Part shown: piece after piece, positions 43,775 through 51,093 of the stretch | How the letters are laid out: each line of letters begins with the position of its first letter | Numbering within the stretch: the first letter of the stretch is position 1 | DNA from: an uncultured Actinomycetes bacterium | GTDB lineage: Bacteria > Actinomycetota > Acidimicrobiia > Acidimicrobiales > RAAP-2 | DNA: 51,093 bases | Assembly (NCBI GenBank): GCA_903874965.1 | Contig: CAIQUD010000103.1 | Location: 1 to 51,093, forward strand | Direction of reading: 5' to 3' | The notes under the pieces: generated by a model | Told to the model about the DNA's origin: nothing | Database searches by the model: none | What the model saw: the letters and a program-made list of their open reading frames with translations, nothing else | Made by a program: the position numbers and the translations under genes

Positions 43775-44392
43775 CAAGGTGCCTGCAAGGTCGGCTGAAG
43801 CGACCATTGCCGCAAAGACCTCGTGCACTCGGCGATCCGAAGTCAACTCTGGGTGAAAAGAACCTGCAAGAACATGGCCACTTCGCACGAGAACTGGTGT
43901 GGTTCCGTCCTCGGTCTCGAGTTCTGCGAGAACTTCGACATCCATTCCGAGGTGTTCAATGACGGGGGCTCGAATGAATATTGCTCGAAGTGGTTCCCCT
44001 GCCAGTGGCCCGCGCCCAGCAATGGTGGTTTCAAAGGAATTTCTTTGTCGTCCAAACCCATTTCTGCGAACGATGAGATCTATTCCATCGAGTTGCACTT
44101 GGTCGTCTCGTCCATCTCGAATCGTTCGAGCGAGGAGGACAAGGCCTGCGCACGTACCGAAGGTCGGCAAGCCACGTTGAACCGCCAGCCGGAGGGGTTC
44201 TGCCAATCCAGCTGAGCGGAGAAGCAGGCTGATCGCCGTGGACTCTCCACCAGGCAGCACGATGCCCCCAAGTCCATCAAGGGCTGCAACCGTCTTGACC
44301 AATCGGACCTCGAGACCTAGATCTTCGAGGCTCTTGCGATGTTCAGCGACGTCGCCCTGAAGTGCCAGCACCCCAATGGGCGCAGTGCCCAC
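43772..44392 (-). CDS. pdxT: Pyridoxal 5'-phosphate synthase glutaminase subunit
   Basis: Glutaminase that supplies ammonia to PdxS for PLP synthesis. It has 206 residues from GTG 44392, four bases after the pdxS stop. Motifs: IGVLALQGDVAEHR at the start, LPGGESTAISLLL, nucleophile Cys81 in FGTCAGLVLLA, and His180/Glu182 in GSFHPELT. A longer open frame upstream runs into pdxS and is a shadow. Confidence 0.96.
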   Translation of the reverse strand: MGTAPIGVLALQGDVAEHRKSLEDLGLEVRLVKTVAALDGLGGIVLPGGESTAISLLLRSAGLAEPLRLAVQRGLPTFGTCAGLVLLARTIRDGRDDQVQLDGIDLIVRRNGFGRQRNSFETTIAGRGPLAGEPLRAIFIRAPVIEHLGMDVEVLAELETEDGTTPVLVRSGHVLAGSFHPELTSDRRVHEVFAAMVASADLAGTL

Positions 44393-44396
44393 GGAA

Positions 44397-45293
44397 CTAC
44401 CAACCGCGCTCTGCGTAGCGACTCTCAAGCGTCGCAGTCTCAAGCCCAGCCATTGCTGCACCAAGTCCGCGGGAGACCTTGGTGACCACGTCAGCGTCCT
44501 GGAAGTGCGTCGTTGCTTCAACGATCGCCCGAGCAAAGAGTGGAGGGTTCGAACTCTTGAAGATGCCCGATCCAACAAAAACGGCTTCTGCGCCAAGTTG
44601 GAGGACGAGCGCCGCGTCGGCTGGAGTTGAGATTCCACCAGCACAGAAAAGCGGAACCGGGAGCTTTCCTGTCTCGGCGATCTCTTGAATAAGGTTCACC
44701 GGCGCCTGATGGTTCTTGGCAATTGCAAACAATTCAGCTGAGTCAGCAAGCTGGATCTCTCTGATTGCGGCATTGATAGAACGCAGGTGGCGAACGGCTT
44801 CAACGATGTTTCCGGTCCCGGCCTCACCCTTCGAACGAATGAGCGCGGCTCCTTCGGCGATGCGACGAAGTGCCTCACCCAAGTTCGTTGCGCCACAGAC
44901 GAAGGGGATCTCAAATCCCCACTTGTCAATGTGATTCGCCTCGTCGGCGGGTGTGAGCACTTCGGACTCATCGATGTAGTCAACGCCGAGTGACTGAAGA
45001 ATCTGTGCCTCAGCAAAGTGGCCAATACGCGCCTTCGCCATCACGGGAACCGATACGGCGGCTTGAATCTCTTCAATGAGGAGAGGGTCGCTCATTCGAG
45101 CGACGCCACCATCTCGCCGAATGTCAGAGGGAACCCGCTCTAGCGCCATGACGGCAACGGCCCCTGCATCTTCTGCAATTCGCGCCTGTTCGGCGTTGAC
45201 GACATCCATAATGACGCCGCCGCGGAGCATGTCGGCAAGCCCCCTCTTTACGGTGAAGGTGGCAGTGGTTCGAGAAGAAGTGGACTCGGTCAT
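44397..45293 (-). CDS. pdxS: Pyridoxal 5'-phosphate synthase, synthase subunit
   Basis: Makes PLP from ribose 5-phosphate, glyceraldehyde 3-phosphate and ammonia. It has 298 residues; this is among the most conserved proteins known. Key residues: Asp30 in GGVIMDVVN, Lys87 in [14 protein letters not shown], and Lys155 in [14 protein letters not shown] is the cofactor of TrpB and HisC in the same window. ATG 45293 is 6 nt after a TAGCAT box. Confidence 0.98.
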   Translation of the reverse strand: MTESTSSRTTATFTVKRGLADMLRGGVIMDVVNAEQARIAEDAGAVAVMALERVPSDIRRDGGVARMSDPLLIEEIQAAVSVPVMAKARIGHFAEAQILQSLGVDYIDESEVLTPADEANHIDKWGFEIPFVCGATNLGEALRRIAEGAALIRSKGEAGTGNIVEAVRHLRSINAAIREIQLADSAELFAIAKNHQAPVNLIQEIAETGKLPVPLFCAGGISTPADAALVLQLGAEAVFVGSGIFKSSNPPLFARAIVEATTHFQDADVVTKVSRGLGAAMAGLETATLESRYAERGW

Positions 45294-45299
45294 GGCTCC

Positions 45300-45305
45300 A
45301 TGCTA
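45300..45305 (-). promoter_or_regulatory. Putative -10 box for leaderless pdxST transcript
   Basis: TAGCAT on the minus strand, 6 nt before ATG 45293, preceded by CGG (CGGTAGCAT). No MocR/PdxR-type repeats are visible in the 49-base gap. Confidence 0.55.
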
Positions 45306-45342
45306 CCGACCACCATCGATGATCCGTTCGAGTCGCTGTGCG

Positions 45343-46272
45343 CTACCACTCCTCGAGCACGGCGAGGCGAAGCGACGTTGCGTCGTGATTCCCGCATGCG
45401 GCTTCGGCACTCCGTTCGCCCACCATTGGATCGAACCACAACCACCTCGTCGAGAGGAACGCTGGGCTTGCAAAGAAACTCGAGGGCTGCGGTTGGGCAC
45501 CACTCTCGCAAATGGCCATTGCTGACGCCATGCCGCGGGGATAGCGAACCGATGCGGCGCCAATCTGGTCAGCACGAAGTTCGCGTCCAATGCCGACGCC
45601 TCGGTGGAGTGCTTCGGAACGGCGAGAGCCCGGCCGAAATGCCAGACATCGCACCGCAAGTGCCGCCCTGTCGCCATCACCGCGTCGGAGATGTGCGAGT
45701 TCGTGCGCAATGACGCCTTCAAGTTCAATGAGGTCGAGTTCGGTGAGCAGCCCTCTCGTCACGACCAGCGTTGCTTCAGCACCACTTCCTACTGAGCAAG
45801 CGTTCGGAAGTGCGTCATCAATGATGGCGAAGGACGGGGCACTCAGCCCAACGGTTGCCACCATTGAGTTGACGAGATTCGCCAGGCGGGGCTCTTCCGA
45901 GGCGTCAACCTTCGTCGCTCCAATGAGCTTCAAAGTGTAGGGAACTGCGGTGTTGTTGAGGCTCTTTCCAAACGCAAGCGTCAGACCAATGACCAAGGCG
46001 ACCAATAGCAGTGCCAATGGAATCCCGAGAGCTGCATAACCAACAATTCCAAGGACGACTCCAAGAAGGAGTGCAATCGGACCAAGAAGTCGTACGAGCA
46101 ACATCTTCGAAGCGCGCTCATTCGCTGCGATTTCTTCGGGGCTGACCTCGAAACCAAACAGGCTCGTCGATGCTGAAGGAGGAAGGACAATCGGCGCTTC
46201 AATGGTGGGGCGCCCGCGTGAGCGGTCATTGGTCCGGCGGCCACGAGATCGTTGTTTGCTTCGCTGCGCCAT
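45343..46272 (-). CDS. M48 family membrane metalloprotease
   Basis: A predicted zinc protease of the M48 (HtpX/Ste24) family with 309 residues. A basic N-terminal tail (1-25) precedes two adjacent membrane helices (about 58-78 and 83-102). The catalytic domain has His190-Glu191 and His194 in AHELAHLRRGD, and the third zinc ligand Glu231 in GRELRADQIGA. The C-terminal hydrophobic helices of HtpX are missing; the tail instead ends with RWLWFDPMVGERS. This resembles shorter actinobacterial M48 proteins. Its target is unknown; it sits between the PLP and PI-mannoside genes. ATG 46272 is 7 nt after a TAGCGT box. Confidence 0.88.
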   Translation of the reverse strand: MAQRSKQRSRGRRTNDRSRGRPTIEAPIVLPPSASTSLFGFEVSPEEIAANERASKMLLVRLLGPIALLLGVVLGIVGYAALGIPLALLLVALVIGLTLAFGKSLNNTAVPYTLKLIGATKVDASEEPRLANLVNSMVATVGLSAPSFAIIDDALPNACSVGSGAEATLVVTRGLLTELDLIELEGVIAHELAHLRRGDGDRAALAVRCLAFRPGSRRSEALHRGVGIGRELRADQIGAASVRYPRGMASAMAICESGAQPQPSSFFASPAFLSTRWLWFDPMVGERSAEAACGNHDATSLRLAVLEEW

Positions 46273-46279
46273 TTGCTCA

Positions 46280-46285
46280 ACGCTA
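46280..46285 (-). promoter_or_regulatory. Putative -10 box for leaderless M48 protease transcript
   Basis: TAGCGT on the minus strand, 7 nt before ATG 46272, preceded by CGG (CGGTAGCGT), in the 50-base gap after the mannosyltransferase gene. Confidence 0.5.
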
Positions 46286-46322
46286 CCGGTTCTCCTATCG
46301 GTCCTCGAACCTGAACGGGCTG

Positions 46323-47420
46323 TTAGCCGATCGCTTCGAGATACGCAGCCTCATAGCGAGCCGCCAGTGCATCAAGTGACCAAGATGCTGCGTGCAGCGC
46401 ACTAGCTTCCAAGGATGCAGGCGAACCAAGCCCCTCGCCTCTTGTCGCCATGGTGACCCCAGACTGAAGCGCTGCTCGGAGCGCCAGGGGGTCGCCAGGG
46501 GCCACCAACAGGGCGTGCCCATTCGCGGCTTCGCCATAGCCAGGCAGGTCTGACGCCACGGCGATTGATCGAGCGGCCAATGCTTCAATGATCACCACCC
46601 CAAAGGACTCTCCGCCAAGTGACGGTGCGCAAATGACATCTGCACCGAGGAGCAGGCCATACTTCTCTTCTTCTGAGACTCGACCAAGCCACCTTCGAGT
46701 TGGCGAAGGTGGATACTCCAGCATCAATCGCTCGGTTTCGGGTCCTTCTCCAGCAATCACCAGCGTGACGTCTTCAAGTTCTCGATGGGCTTCTAAGAGC
46801 ACCGCGAGACCTTTCCTCTTCTCATGGCGACCAATGAAGCCGATTGAGGGATGAGCCAACGGAAGTGGCGCTGAGGTCTCGACGGCTTGAAGGTCCACGC
46901 CGTTAAACACAACCTCTACCTTGGCAGTGGTCACAAACCTTGAAAACTCAAAGGCGGCATTCGATACCGCATACGACCGCTTGAGACGAGCACCGAGCAA
47001 CGGTCGAATTGGCGCAAGAAGGTGAAATTTCGCACCTCCACCGGCCCGATGAAACGTTCCAACAAGTGGCGCCGGGGGGTTCAGAATGCACGCGTACCCA
47101 GCCGAAGGCGCAAGAGGCTCGTGTAGGTGCACGACATCGACCCCGAATCGAACGAGCGCCCGACGAACCGCAACGGAAGCTCTGAGATCAAGGGAGACCG
47201 GTGCGACCGAGCCATTGGCGCGAATGCCAATAGTGGCACCTGCGTCAATGAGTTGAATGCCTTGATCCATGAGTCGCTGTGCAGCACCACCAGTTGGTTC
47301 AGGTGCCGCAACGACCACGAGATGTCCTCGACGAGTGAGTGCCTCTGCAAGTCCTGCGACTTGGCCTTGCACTCCTCCAAATTGAGCAAGCGAATACGGA
47401 GAAACGAGTCCAATCCTCAC
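46323..47420 (-). CDS. pimA: Phosphatidyl-myo-inositol mannosyltransferase (PimA-like GT4)
   Basis: Likely transfers the first mannose from GDP-mannose to phosphatidylinositol at the inner membrane face. It has 365 residues from GTG 47420. The GT-B fold starts IGLVSPYSLAQFGGVQGQV with the glycine loop used by PimA. Other motifs: VVHLHEPLAPS, FIGRHEKRKGLAVLLEA, and the donor-binding APSLGGESFGVVIIEALAA (glutamates of the EX7E type). The GTG overlaps the acyltransferase stop (GTGA). The order HIT-pgsA-acyltransferase-pimA is that of mycobacteria, which supports this assignment over other GT4 enzymes. Confidence 0.88.
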   Translation of the reverse strand: MRIGLVSPYSLAQFGGVQGQVAGLAEALTRRGHLVVVAAPEPTGGAAQRLMDQGIQLIDAGATIGIRANGSVAPVSLDLRASVAVRRALVRFGVDVVHLHEPLAPSAGYACILNPPAPLVGTFHRAGGGAKFHLLAPIRPLLGARLKRSYAVSNAAFEFSRFVTTAKVEVVFNGVDLQAVETSAPLPLAHPSIGFIGRHEKRKGLAVLLEAHRELEDVTLVIAGEGPETERLMLEYPPSPTRRWLGRVSEEEKYGLLLGADVICAPSLGGESFGVVIIEALAARSIAVASDLPGYGEAANGHALLVAPGDPLALRAALQSGVTMATRGEGLGSPASLEASALHAASWSLDALAARYEAAYLEAIG

Positions 47421-48334
47421 GGGTGCACTCCAGGACCGGCGGGGATTGCTGGCGCCGTGAAGATGGGTTGAAAGACGTGCCACTGATCTGGAGCACGAGC
47501 AATCAATTGTTCGAGCTCGAAGGTGACTTCATGGGTCACGCGCTCGACATCTGCACGAAGGCCGTCCCGCCGCGACGTGTCAATCGGACCATGGATGACG
47601 GCGAGATGCTGGCCATCTGGTCCCGAATACACCACCCCGACGAGCAGGGTTGCTCCAGTTCGAATCGCCAACGTTGCTGGCCCTTTTGGCACCGTGACGC
47701 CTCGGCCGAAGAGCGTTGCTTCCTGGCCGCCGCCAGCGATGTCGCGATCACAGAGGAGACCCACTAAGCCACCGTTTTTTAAGTGCTTCATCAATGCGGA
47801 GCCGGCTTCTGGTCCAAGCGGAATCACGCCGAGTCCCATGGCTTCTCGCTTCTCCACGAAGAATTGAAAGAGTTCCTCTGGTTCGAGACGCTCGGCCACG
47901 GCAGTCATTGGCATTCCCGCGTGAGCAAGGAATGCCCCACCCCACTCCCAGGAGCCAACATGAGGAAGAGCGAGGACAACCCCGTTTCCGGTCAAGAGCG
48001 CAGACCTGAGGAGTTCTTCACCTTCGCCAATCACCATGCGAGAGGCGAGATTGTGCCCATCGACGCCAGCCAGGGTTGCGCCCTCGGCCCAGTATCGACC
48101 GTAGGTTTGAAAATTCCGTCGAACGAGTCGTCGAACCAGCGCATCGTCAATTGGCGCATCCCCGGCATTTGCACGCAAGAGCGCTCGAACATTGGTCTCA
48201 ACGGTCTGCCGTGCAGTGGTATCCCGAGAACTCAGCAAGCCCGCAATCGCCGAGGCAAGACGAATGGCCAACCGATCGGGCACGCGTTCCATCACGCGGA
48301 ACAACGTCGTGAAGAGCCTCGTCTTCGAGTCCAC
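47417..48334 (-). CDS. patA: Phosphatidylinositol mannoside acyltransferase (LpxL/HtrB family)
   Basis: Likely acylates the mannose of PIM1/PIM2, as mycobacterial PatA does. It has 305 residues of the LpxL/HtrB acyltransferase family. The catalytic HX4(D/E) motif is His125 to Glu130 in LPHVGSWEWGG. GLVGLLCDRDIAGGG and FGRGVTVPKGPATLA are the later family signatures. It starts with GTG at 48334, 8 bases after pgsA, and overlaps pimA. The genome shows no sign of lipid A here, so the PIM role is preferred. Confidence 0.88.
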   Translation of the reverse strand: MDSKTRLFTTLFRVMERVPDRLAIRLASAIAGLLSSRDTTARQTVETNVRALLRANAGDAPIDDALVRRLVRRNFQTYGRYWAEGATLAGVDGHNLASRMVIGEGEELLRSALLTGNGVVLALPHVGSWEWGGAFLAHAGMPMTAVAERLEPEELFQFFVEKREAMGLGVIPLGPEAGSALMKHLKNGGLVGLLCDRDIAGGGQEATLFGRGVTVPKGPATLAIRTGATLLVGVVYSGPDGQHLAVIHGPIDTSRRDGLRADVERVTHEVTFELEQLIARAPDQWHVFQPIFTAPAIPAGPGVHP

Positions 48335-48342
48335 CGTTGTCC

Positions 48343-49113
48343 CTAGGGCTTTGGAGTTCCGTCGCCACGTCGATGGCCGTCACCGGTGACGCGACGTGCC
48401 CTGCGAGCGGTAACGGTCTTCGAGGTTTGCTCGGGGCGCTCACGCATCGGACGCCAGCCAGCAGCGTCTTGCGCGTCACGCCAGTAACCCTTGGCTTGGG
48501 CCATTCGTGCGGCAAATCGAGTGTCTTCGTCACGTCCCGACGCCTGACGCCACACCCTGAGGAATCGACCTAATGCCGTGCAAGACGTAAGAACAAAGAG
48601 GACCCAAAGCGTCGGGACGAGAATCGATGGGCCAAGGAGTGCGACGCCAAGAAGGATGGTCCGCTCCGCGCGCTCCATGAGCCCTCCCTTGGCTTGGAGG
48701 CCAAGAGACTCTGCCTTTGCTCGTTCGTAGGAAACAAGGAATGCGACCGTAAGAATCGCAAAGGGAAGTAGGACCACGCTTCCAGTCCGATGGCTCGACA
48801 GCCAAAAGGCGACGCCGCCAAGGAGAATCGCATCCGTCAGTCGATCCGTCACCGAATCAAAGAACGCACCGCGGACTGACGACGTTCCTGCAACCTTCGC
48901 AACTGCTCCATCGAGGGCATCGTGGAAACCAGTGATCGTCAATAACACAATGCCAAGTGGGAAGTGTCCCGAACCAACCGCAAAGGCGGTTGCGACTGCG
49001 CAGAGAAGGCCGCTGAACGTCATCACGTCTGCCGAGGCTCCCGCTCGCACCAGGAAAACCCCAACTGGCCGCGCCGCTCGATCTACCCCGGTCCGCCACC
49101 GTCCGTCGAACAT
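48343..49113 (-). CDS. pgsA: CDP-alcohol phosphatidyltransferase (PI-phosphate synthase type)
   Basis: Probably joins CDP-diacylglycerol to inositol phosphate, giving the lipid that PimA mannosylates. It has 256 residues with six membrane helices. The family motif is present as Asp65, Asp68, Gly69, Ala72, Gly82, Asp86 and Asp90 (HDALDGAVAKVAGTSS, RGAFFDSVTDRLTD). The usual AR pair is AK: residue 73 is lysine instead of the conserved arginine. A basic C-terminal tail (about 205-256) is unrelated to catalysis. ATG 49113 follows a GGAGG site by 5 nt. Phosphatidylglycerophosphate synthase is an alternative, but gene order favours the inositol enzyme. Confidence 0.88.
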   Translation of the reverse strand: MFDGRWRTGVDRAARPVGVFLVRAGASADVMTFSGLLCAVATAFAVGSGHFPLGIVLLTITGFHDALDGAVAKVAGTSSVRGAFFDSVTDRLTDAILLGGVAFWLSSHRTGSVVLLPFAILTVAFLVSYERAKAESLGLQAKGGLMERAERTILLGVALLGPSILVPTLWVLFVLTSCTALGRFLRVWRQASGRDEDTRFAARMAQAKGYWRDAQDAAGWRPMRERPEQTSKTVTARRARRVTGDGHRRGDGTPKP

Positions 49114-49118
49114 TCAAA

Positions 49119-49123
49119 CCTCC
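49119..49123 (-). promoter_or_regulatory. Ribosome binding site of pgsA
   Basis: GGAGG on the minus strand, 5 nt before ATG 49113; the strongest Shine-Dalgarno in the right half. The 99-base gap upstream has no TAnnnT box at leaderless spacing. Confidence 0.65.
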
Positions 49124-49212
49124 GAGGTCTCCGGCAGCGTCTCGCCACTACCCACCCTGCTTCGAATGCCTGACTGGGCGATTTGAAGAAGGGGTTCCTC
49201 TGCTTGGCAATG

Positions 49213-49743
49213 TTACACCGGGTCTGACGGAACTTCCCGGTTCCGAAATGCCTGCGTGATCTTCGTCCATGAGGTTTCAAGTCCCTCCGGAATGACTCTC
49301 GTCTCTGCAATCGAGGTCATGAAGTTGGTATCGCCGCTCCAACGGGGTAACGCATGGAGGTGGAGGTGCGCCGGGATTCCAGCTCCTGCAGCTCGGCCGA
49401 GATTCGCACCAATGTTGATGCCGTCGGGAACGTAGGCGAGTTCAATGGCTTCGGTGAGATCTGACAGAAGGCCGAAGAGTTCACGGCGTTCTTCGTCCGT
49501 CAGTTCACCGAGCTTGGCAACATGCCGCCTCGGAAGAATCAAACTGTGACCGCTTCCATAGGGATAGGCATTGAGCACTGCAAACGTGGTCGATTGACGG
49601 ACGAGCACACCATTGGTGGCAAGTGGCTCTAGGTCAGCCAGGGAGCAAAACACGCATGCGTGCTCTGAGGGTTCACGCTCTTGGGCAGTCGCCCCAACCA
49701 CGTAGTCGTTCCTCCAAGCAGCCCAAAGCTGATCGAGACCCAT
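49213..49743 (-). CDS. HIT family hydrolase/phosphorylase
   Basis: Histidine-triad protein with 176 residues. The triad is His126, His128 and His130 in HLHLHALPRW. An N-terminal CVFC pair (Cys30, Cys33), with a histidine-containing RRHVAKL strand, suggests a structural zinc site. Related actinobacterial proteins next to pgsA act on diadenosine tetraphosphate, which would fit a partner of thrS because tRNA synthetases make Ap4A as a side product (inference). ATG 49743 overlaps the thrS stop by one base (TGATG). Confidence 0.9.
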   Translation of the reverse strand: MGLDQLWAAWRNDYVVGATAQEREPSEHACVFCSLADLEPLATNGVLVRQSTTFAVLNAYPYGSGHSLILPRRHVAKLGELTDEERRELFGLLSDLTEAIELAYVPDGINIGANLGRAAGAGIPAHLHLHALPRWSGDTNFMTSIAETRVIPEGLETSWTKITQAFRNREVPSDPV

Positions 49744-51093
49744 CAGGATTCAGCGCCGAACTGCACCGTTGAACGTTCTTCAACCTCTTGCTCAAGAAAT
49801 GCCGAGAACGCATCAATGGAAATACCGCGGAATGGATCCGACGCCCCACGAGTGTTGATGCCAAGGGTCCCATTGGCGACATCATCATCGCCAACAACGA
49901 GGATGTAGGGAACCTTTTCGAGTTTTGCCCTCCGGATTCGCCCGCCGAGTGGCTCATCGGCCACTTCGGTGCGAACCCTTCGGCCTTCACGCGAAAGGCG
50001 CTTATTGATGCTGTGCGCATAGTCAAAGTGATCGTCTCGCACTGGCAAAATTCGGACTTGTTCCGGCGCAAGCCAGGTAGGCAGCGCACCGGCATGGTGC
50101 TCAATCAAGATCGCCATGAATCGCTCAACCGAACCGAACAAGGCTCGGTGGATCATGATCGGACGGTGCTTCGCATTGTCTTTGCCAACAAATTCGGCTT
50201 CAAAGCGCTGCGGTGTCTGGAAGTCCAATTGGATGGTCGACATTTGGTGCGTTCGCCCAATTGCGTCTCGCGCCTGGACGGAAATCTTTGGTCCATAGAA
50301 CGCACCGCCACCCTCATCGAGGACGAGTTCGAGTCCTGCACCCTCTGCAACTGTCCGAAGCGTGTTGGTAGCCACGTCCCAATCCTCATCAGATCCAACC
50401 GACTTGAGTGGCGGCCTCGTTGAGAGCTCAAGGTAGAAATCATTCAAGCCAAACTCACGCAAGAGATCGAGCACGAACGTGAGAAGACTTCTCAGCTCGT
50501 CCTCCATCTGGTCAGCGGCGCAAAAGATGTGGGCGTCGTCTTGGGTCATGCCACGCACTCTCGTGAGTCCATGCAAGGCCCCCGAGAGCTCGTAGCGGTA
50601 GACCGAACCAAATTCAAAGAACCGAAGTGGCAACTCGCGATAGGACCGCTGCCGAGATTTGTAAATCAAGGTGTGGAACGGGCAGTTCATGGGCTTCAGG
50701 TAGTACTGCTGCCCGTCGTCCAGTTCCATTGGTGGGTACATGCCGTCCGCGTACCACTCAAGGTGTCCAGAGGTTCTGAACAAGTCCGCTTTTGCCAAGT
50801 GCGGGGTATACGCAAACTCGTAACCCTCTTCGACGTGGCGCTTTCTTGAGTAATCCTCCATCACTCTTCGGATGGTCGCACCCTTTGGATGGAAGACCGC
50901 GAGACCCGGGCCAATTTCATCGGGAAAGCTGAAGAGATCCAACTCTTGCCCAAGAAGTCGGTGGTCCCGACGCTTCGCCTCTTCGAGGAAGGTGAGATGT
51001 TGCTCGAGCGCCTCTTTTGATTCAAAGGCAGTGCCGTAGATGCGCTGGAGTTGCGGGCGATGCACGTCGCCACGCCAGTAGGCCCCGGCGACA
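49743..51093 (-). CDS. thrS: Threonyl-tRNA synthetase (5' end cut by window edge)
   Basis: Charges tRNA-Thr. About 450 C-terminal residues are visible; the TGS and most of the editing domains lie outside the window. The segment [20 protein letters not shown] at the edge is the usual lead-in to the catalytic core. Class II motifs and zinc ligands follow: Cys in [12 protein letters not shown], His in TQDDAHIFC, His in [13 protein letters not shown]. The anticodon-binding domain is complete. The frame stays open to the window edge, so the ATG-less internal GTG at 51065 is not a start. It heads the visible part of the long minus-strand run. Confidence 0.97.
   Translation of the reverse strand, partial: VAGAYWRGDVHRPQLQRIYGTAFESKEALEQHLTFLEEAKRRDHRLLGQELDLFSFPDEIGPGLAVFHPKGATIRRVMEDYSRKRHVEEGYEFAYTPHLAKADLFRTSGHLEWYADGMYPPMELDDGQQYYLKPMNCPFHTLIYKSRQRSYRELPLRFFEFGSVYRYELSGALHGLTRVRGMTQDDAHIFCAADQMEDELRSLLTFVLDLLREFGLNDFYLELSTRPPLKSVGSDEDWDVATNTLRTVAEGAGLELVLDEGGGAFYGPKISVQARDAIGRTHQMSTIQLDFQTPQRFEAEFVGKDNAKHRPIMIHRALFGSVERFMAILIEHHAGALPTWLAPEQVRILPVRDDHFDYAHSINKRLSREGRRVRTEVADEPLGGRIRRAKLEKVPYILVVGDDDVANGTLGINTRGASDPFRGISIDAFSAFLEQEVEERSTVQFGAES

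Noticed and set aside
47748-48346. Long plus-strand frames opposite the PIM acyltransferase gene.
   Set aside because: Shadows; the minus strand has the HVGSWE acyltransferase motif and coupled starts and stops.
1-51093. Search for CRISPR arrays, IS elements, att sites, tRNA genes, toxin-antitoxin pairs and phage genes.
   Set aside because: No direct repeat array, transposase, integrase or cloverleaf was recognised; the whole window is conserved chromosomal housekeeping sequence.

Overview
The window reads as a gene-dense piece of actinobacterial chromosome, most likely from an uncultured Acidimicrobiia-like lineage (inference). Markers for Actinomycetota are a mycothiol synthase (MshD), the run HIT / pgsA / PIM acyltransferase / PimA-like mannosyltransferase beside thrS, a menaquinone methyltransferase with isochorismate synthase, and the order alaS-ruvX-mltG-aroE. 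GC looks mid-50s percent by eye, there are many GTG starts, and genes are packed with 1-4 bp ATGA/GTGA/TGATG overlaps. I call 54 protein genes. No tRNA, rRNA, CRISPR, IS element, integrase, toxin or phage gene was recognised, and no stretch over 300 bases lacks a gene.

Layout. 1-7.8 kb, minus strand: groES-like, hisI, trpE, ygfZ, trpC, trpF, trpB, trpA, a GNAT acetyltransferase and a class I glutamine amidotransferase cut by the left edge. 7.9-8.4 kb, plus strand: a proline-rich membrane protein that interrupts the amino-acid block. 8.4-13.5 kb, minus: hisD-hisC-hisB-hisH-hisA-hisF. 13.5-24.6 kb, mixed strands: a 60-residue protein, nth, mshD, a VIT1-type transporter, a small membrane protein, a MaoC hydratase, ubiE/menG, menF, a polyprenol-phosphate mannosyltransferase, a flippase-like membrane protein, ppk1 and a long FtsW/RodA-family protein. 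24.5-51.1 kb, all minus: thrS (cut by the right edge), HIT, pgsA, PIM acyltransferase, pimA-like, M48 protease, pdxS, pdxT, yebC, ruvC, ruvA, ruvB, yajC, secD, secF, relA, hisS, aspS, rarA, alaS, ruvX, mltG, aroE, rodA and a bifunctional-nuclease-family gene (given in transcription order).

How it works together. The left third makes tryptophan and histidine; trpD, trpG, hisG and hisE are not in the window. The middle covers redox and envelope precursors: mycothiol, menaquinone, polyprenol-P-mannose, polyphosphate. The right half combines PI-mannoside lipid synthesis, pyridoxal phosphate synthesis, Holliday junction processing, Sec translocation, stringent response, four tRNA synthetases and cell-wall elongation.

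No exotic defence or mobile system is present. The most interesting signal is regulatory. Fourteen of about 24 transcription-unit heads have a TAnnnT hexamer exactly 6-8 nt before the start codon, which is the geometry of leaderless mRNAs. Five of these share GGTAG, and one pair sits in a perfect palindrome between ppk and the FtsW/RodA-like gene.
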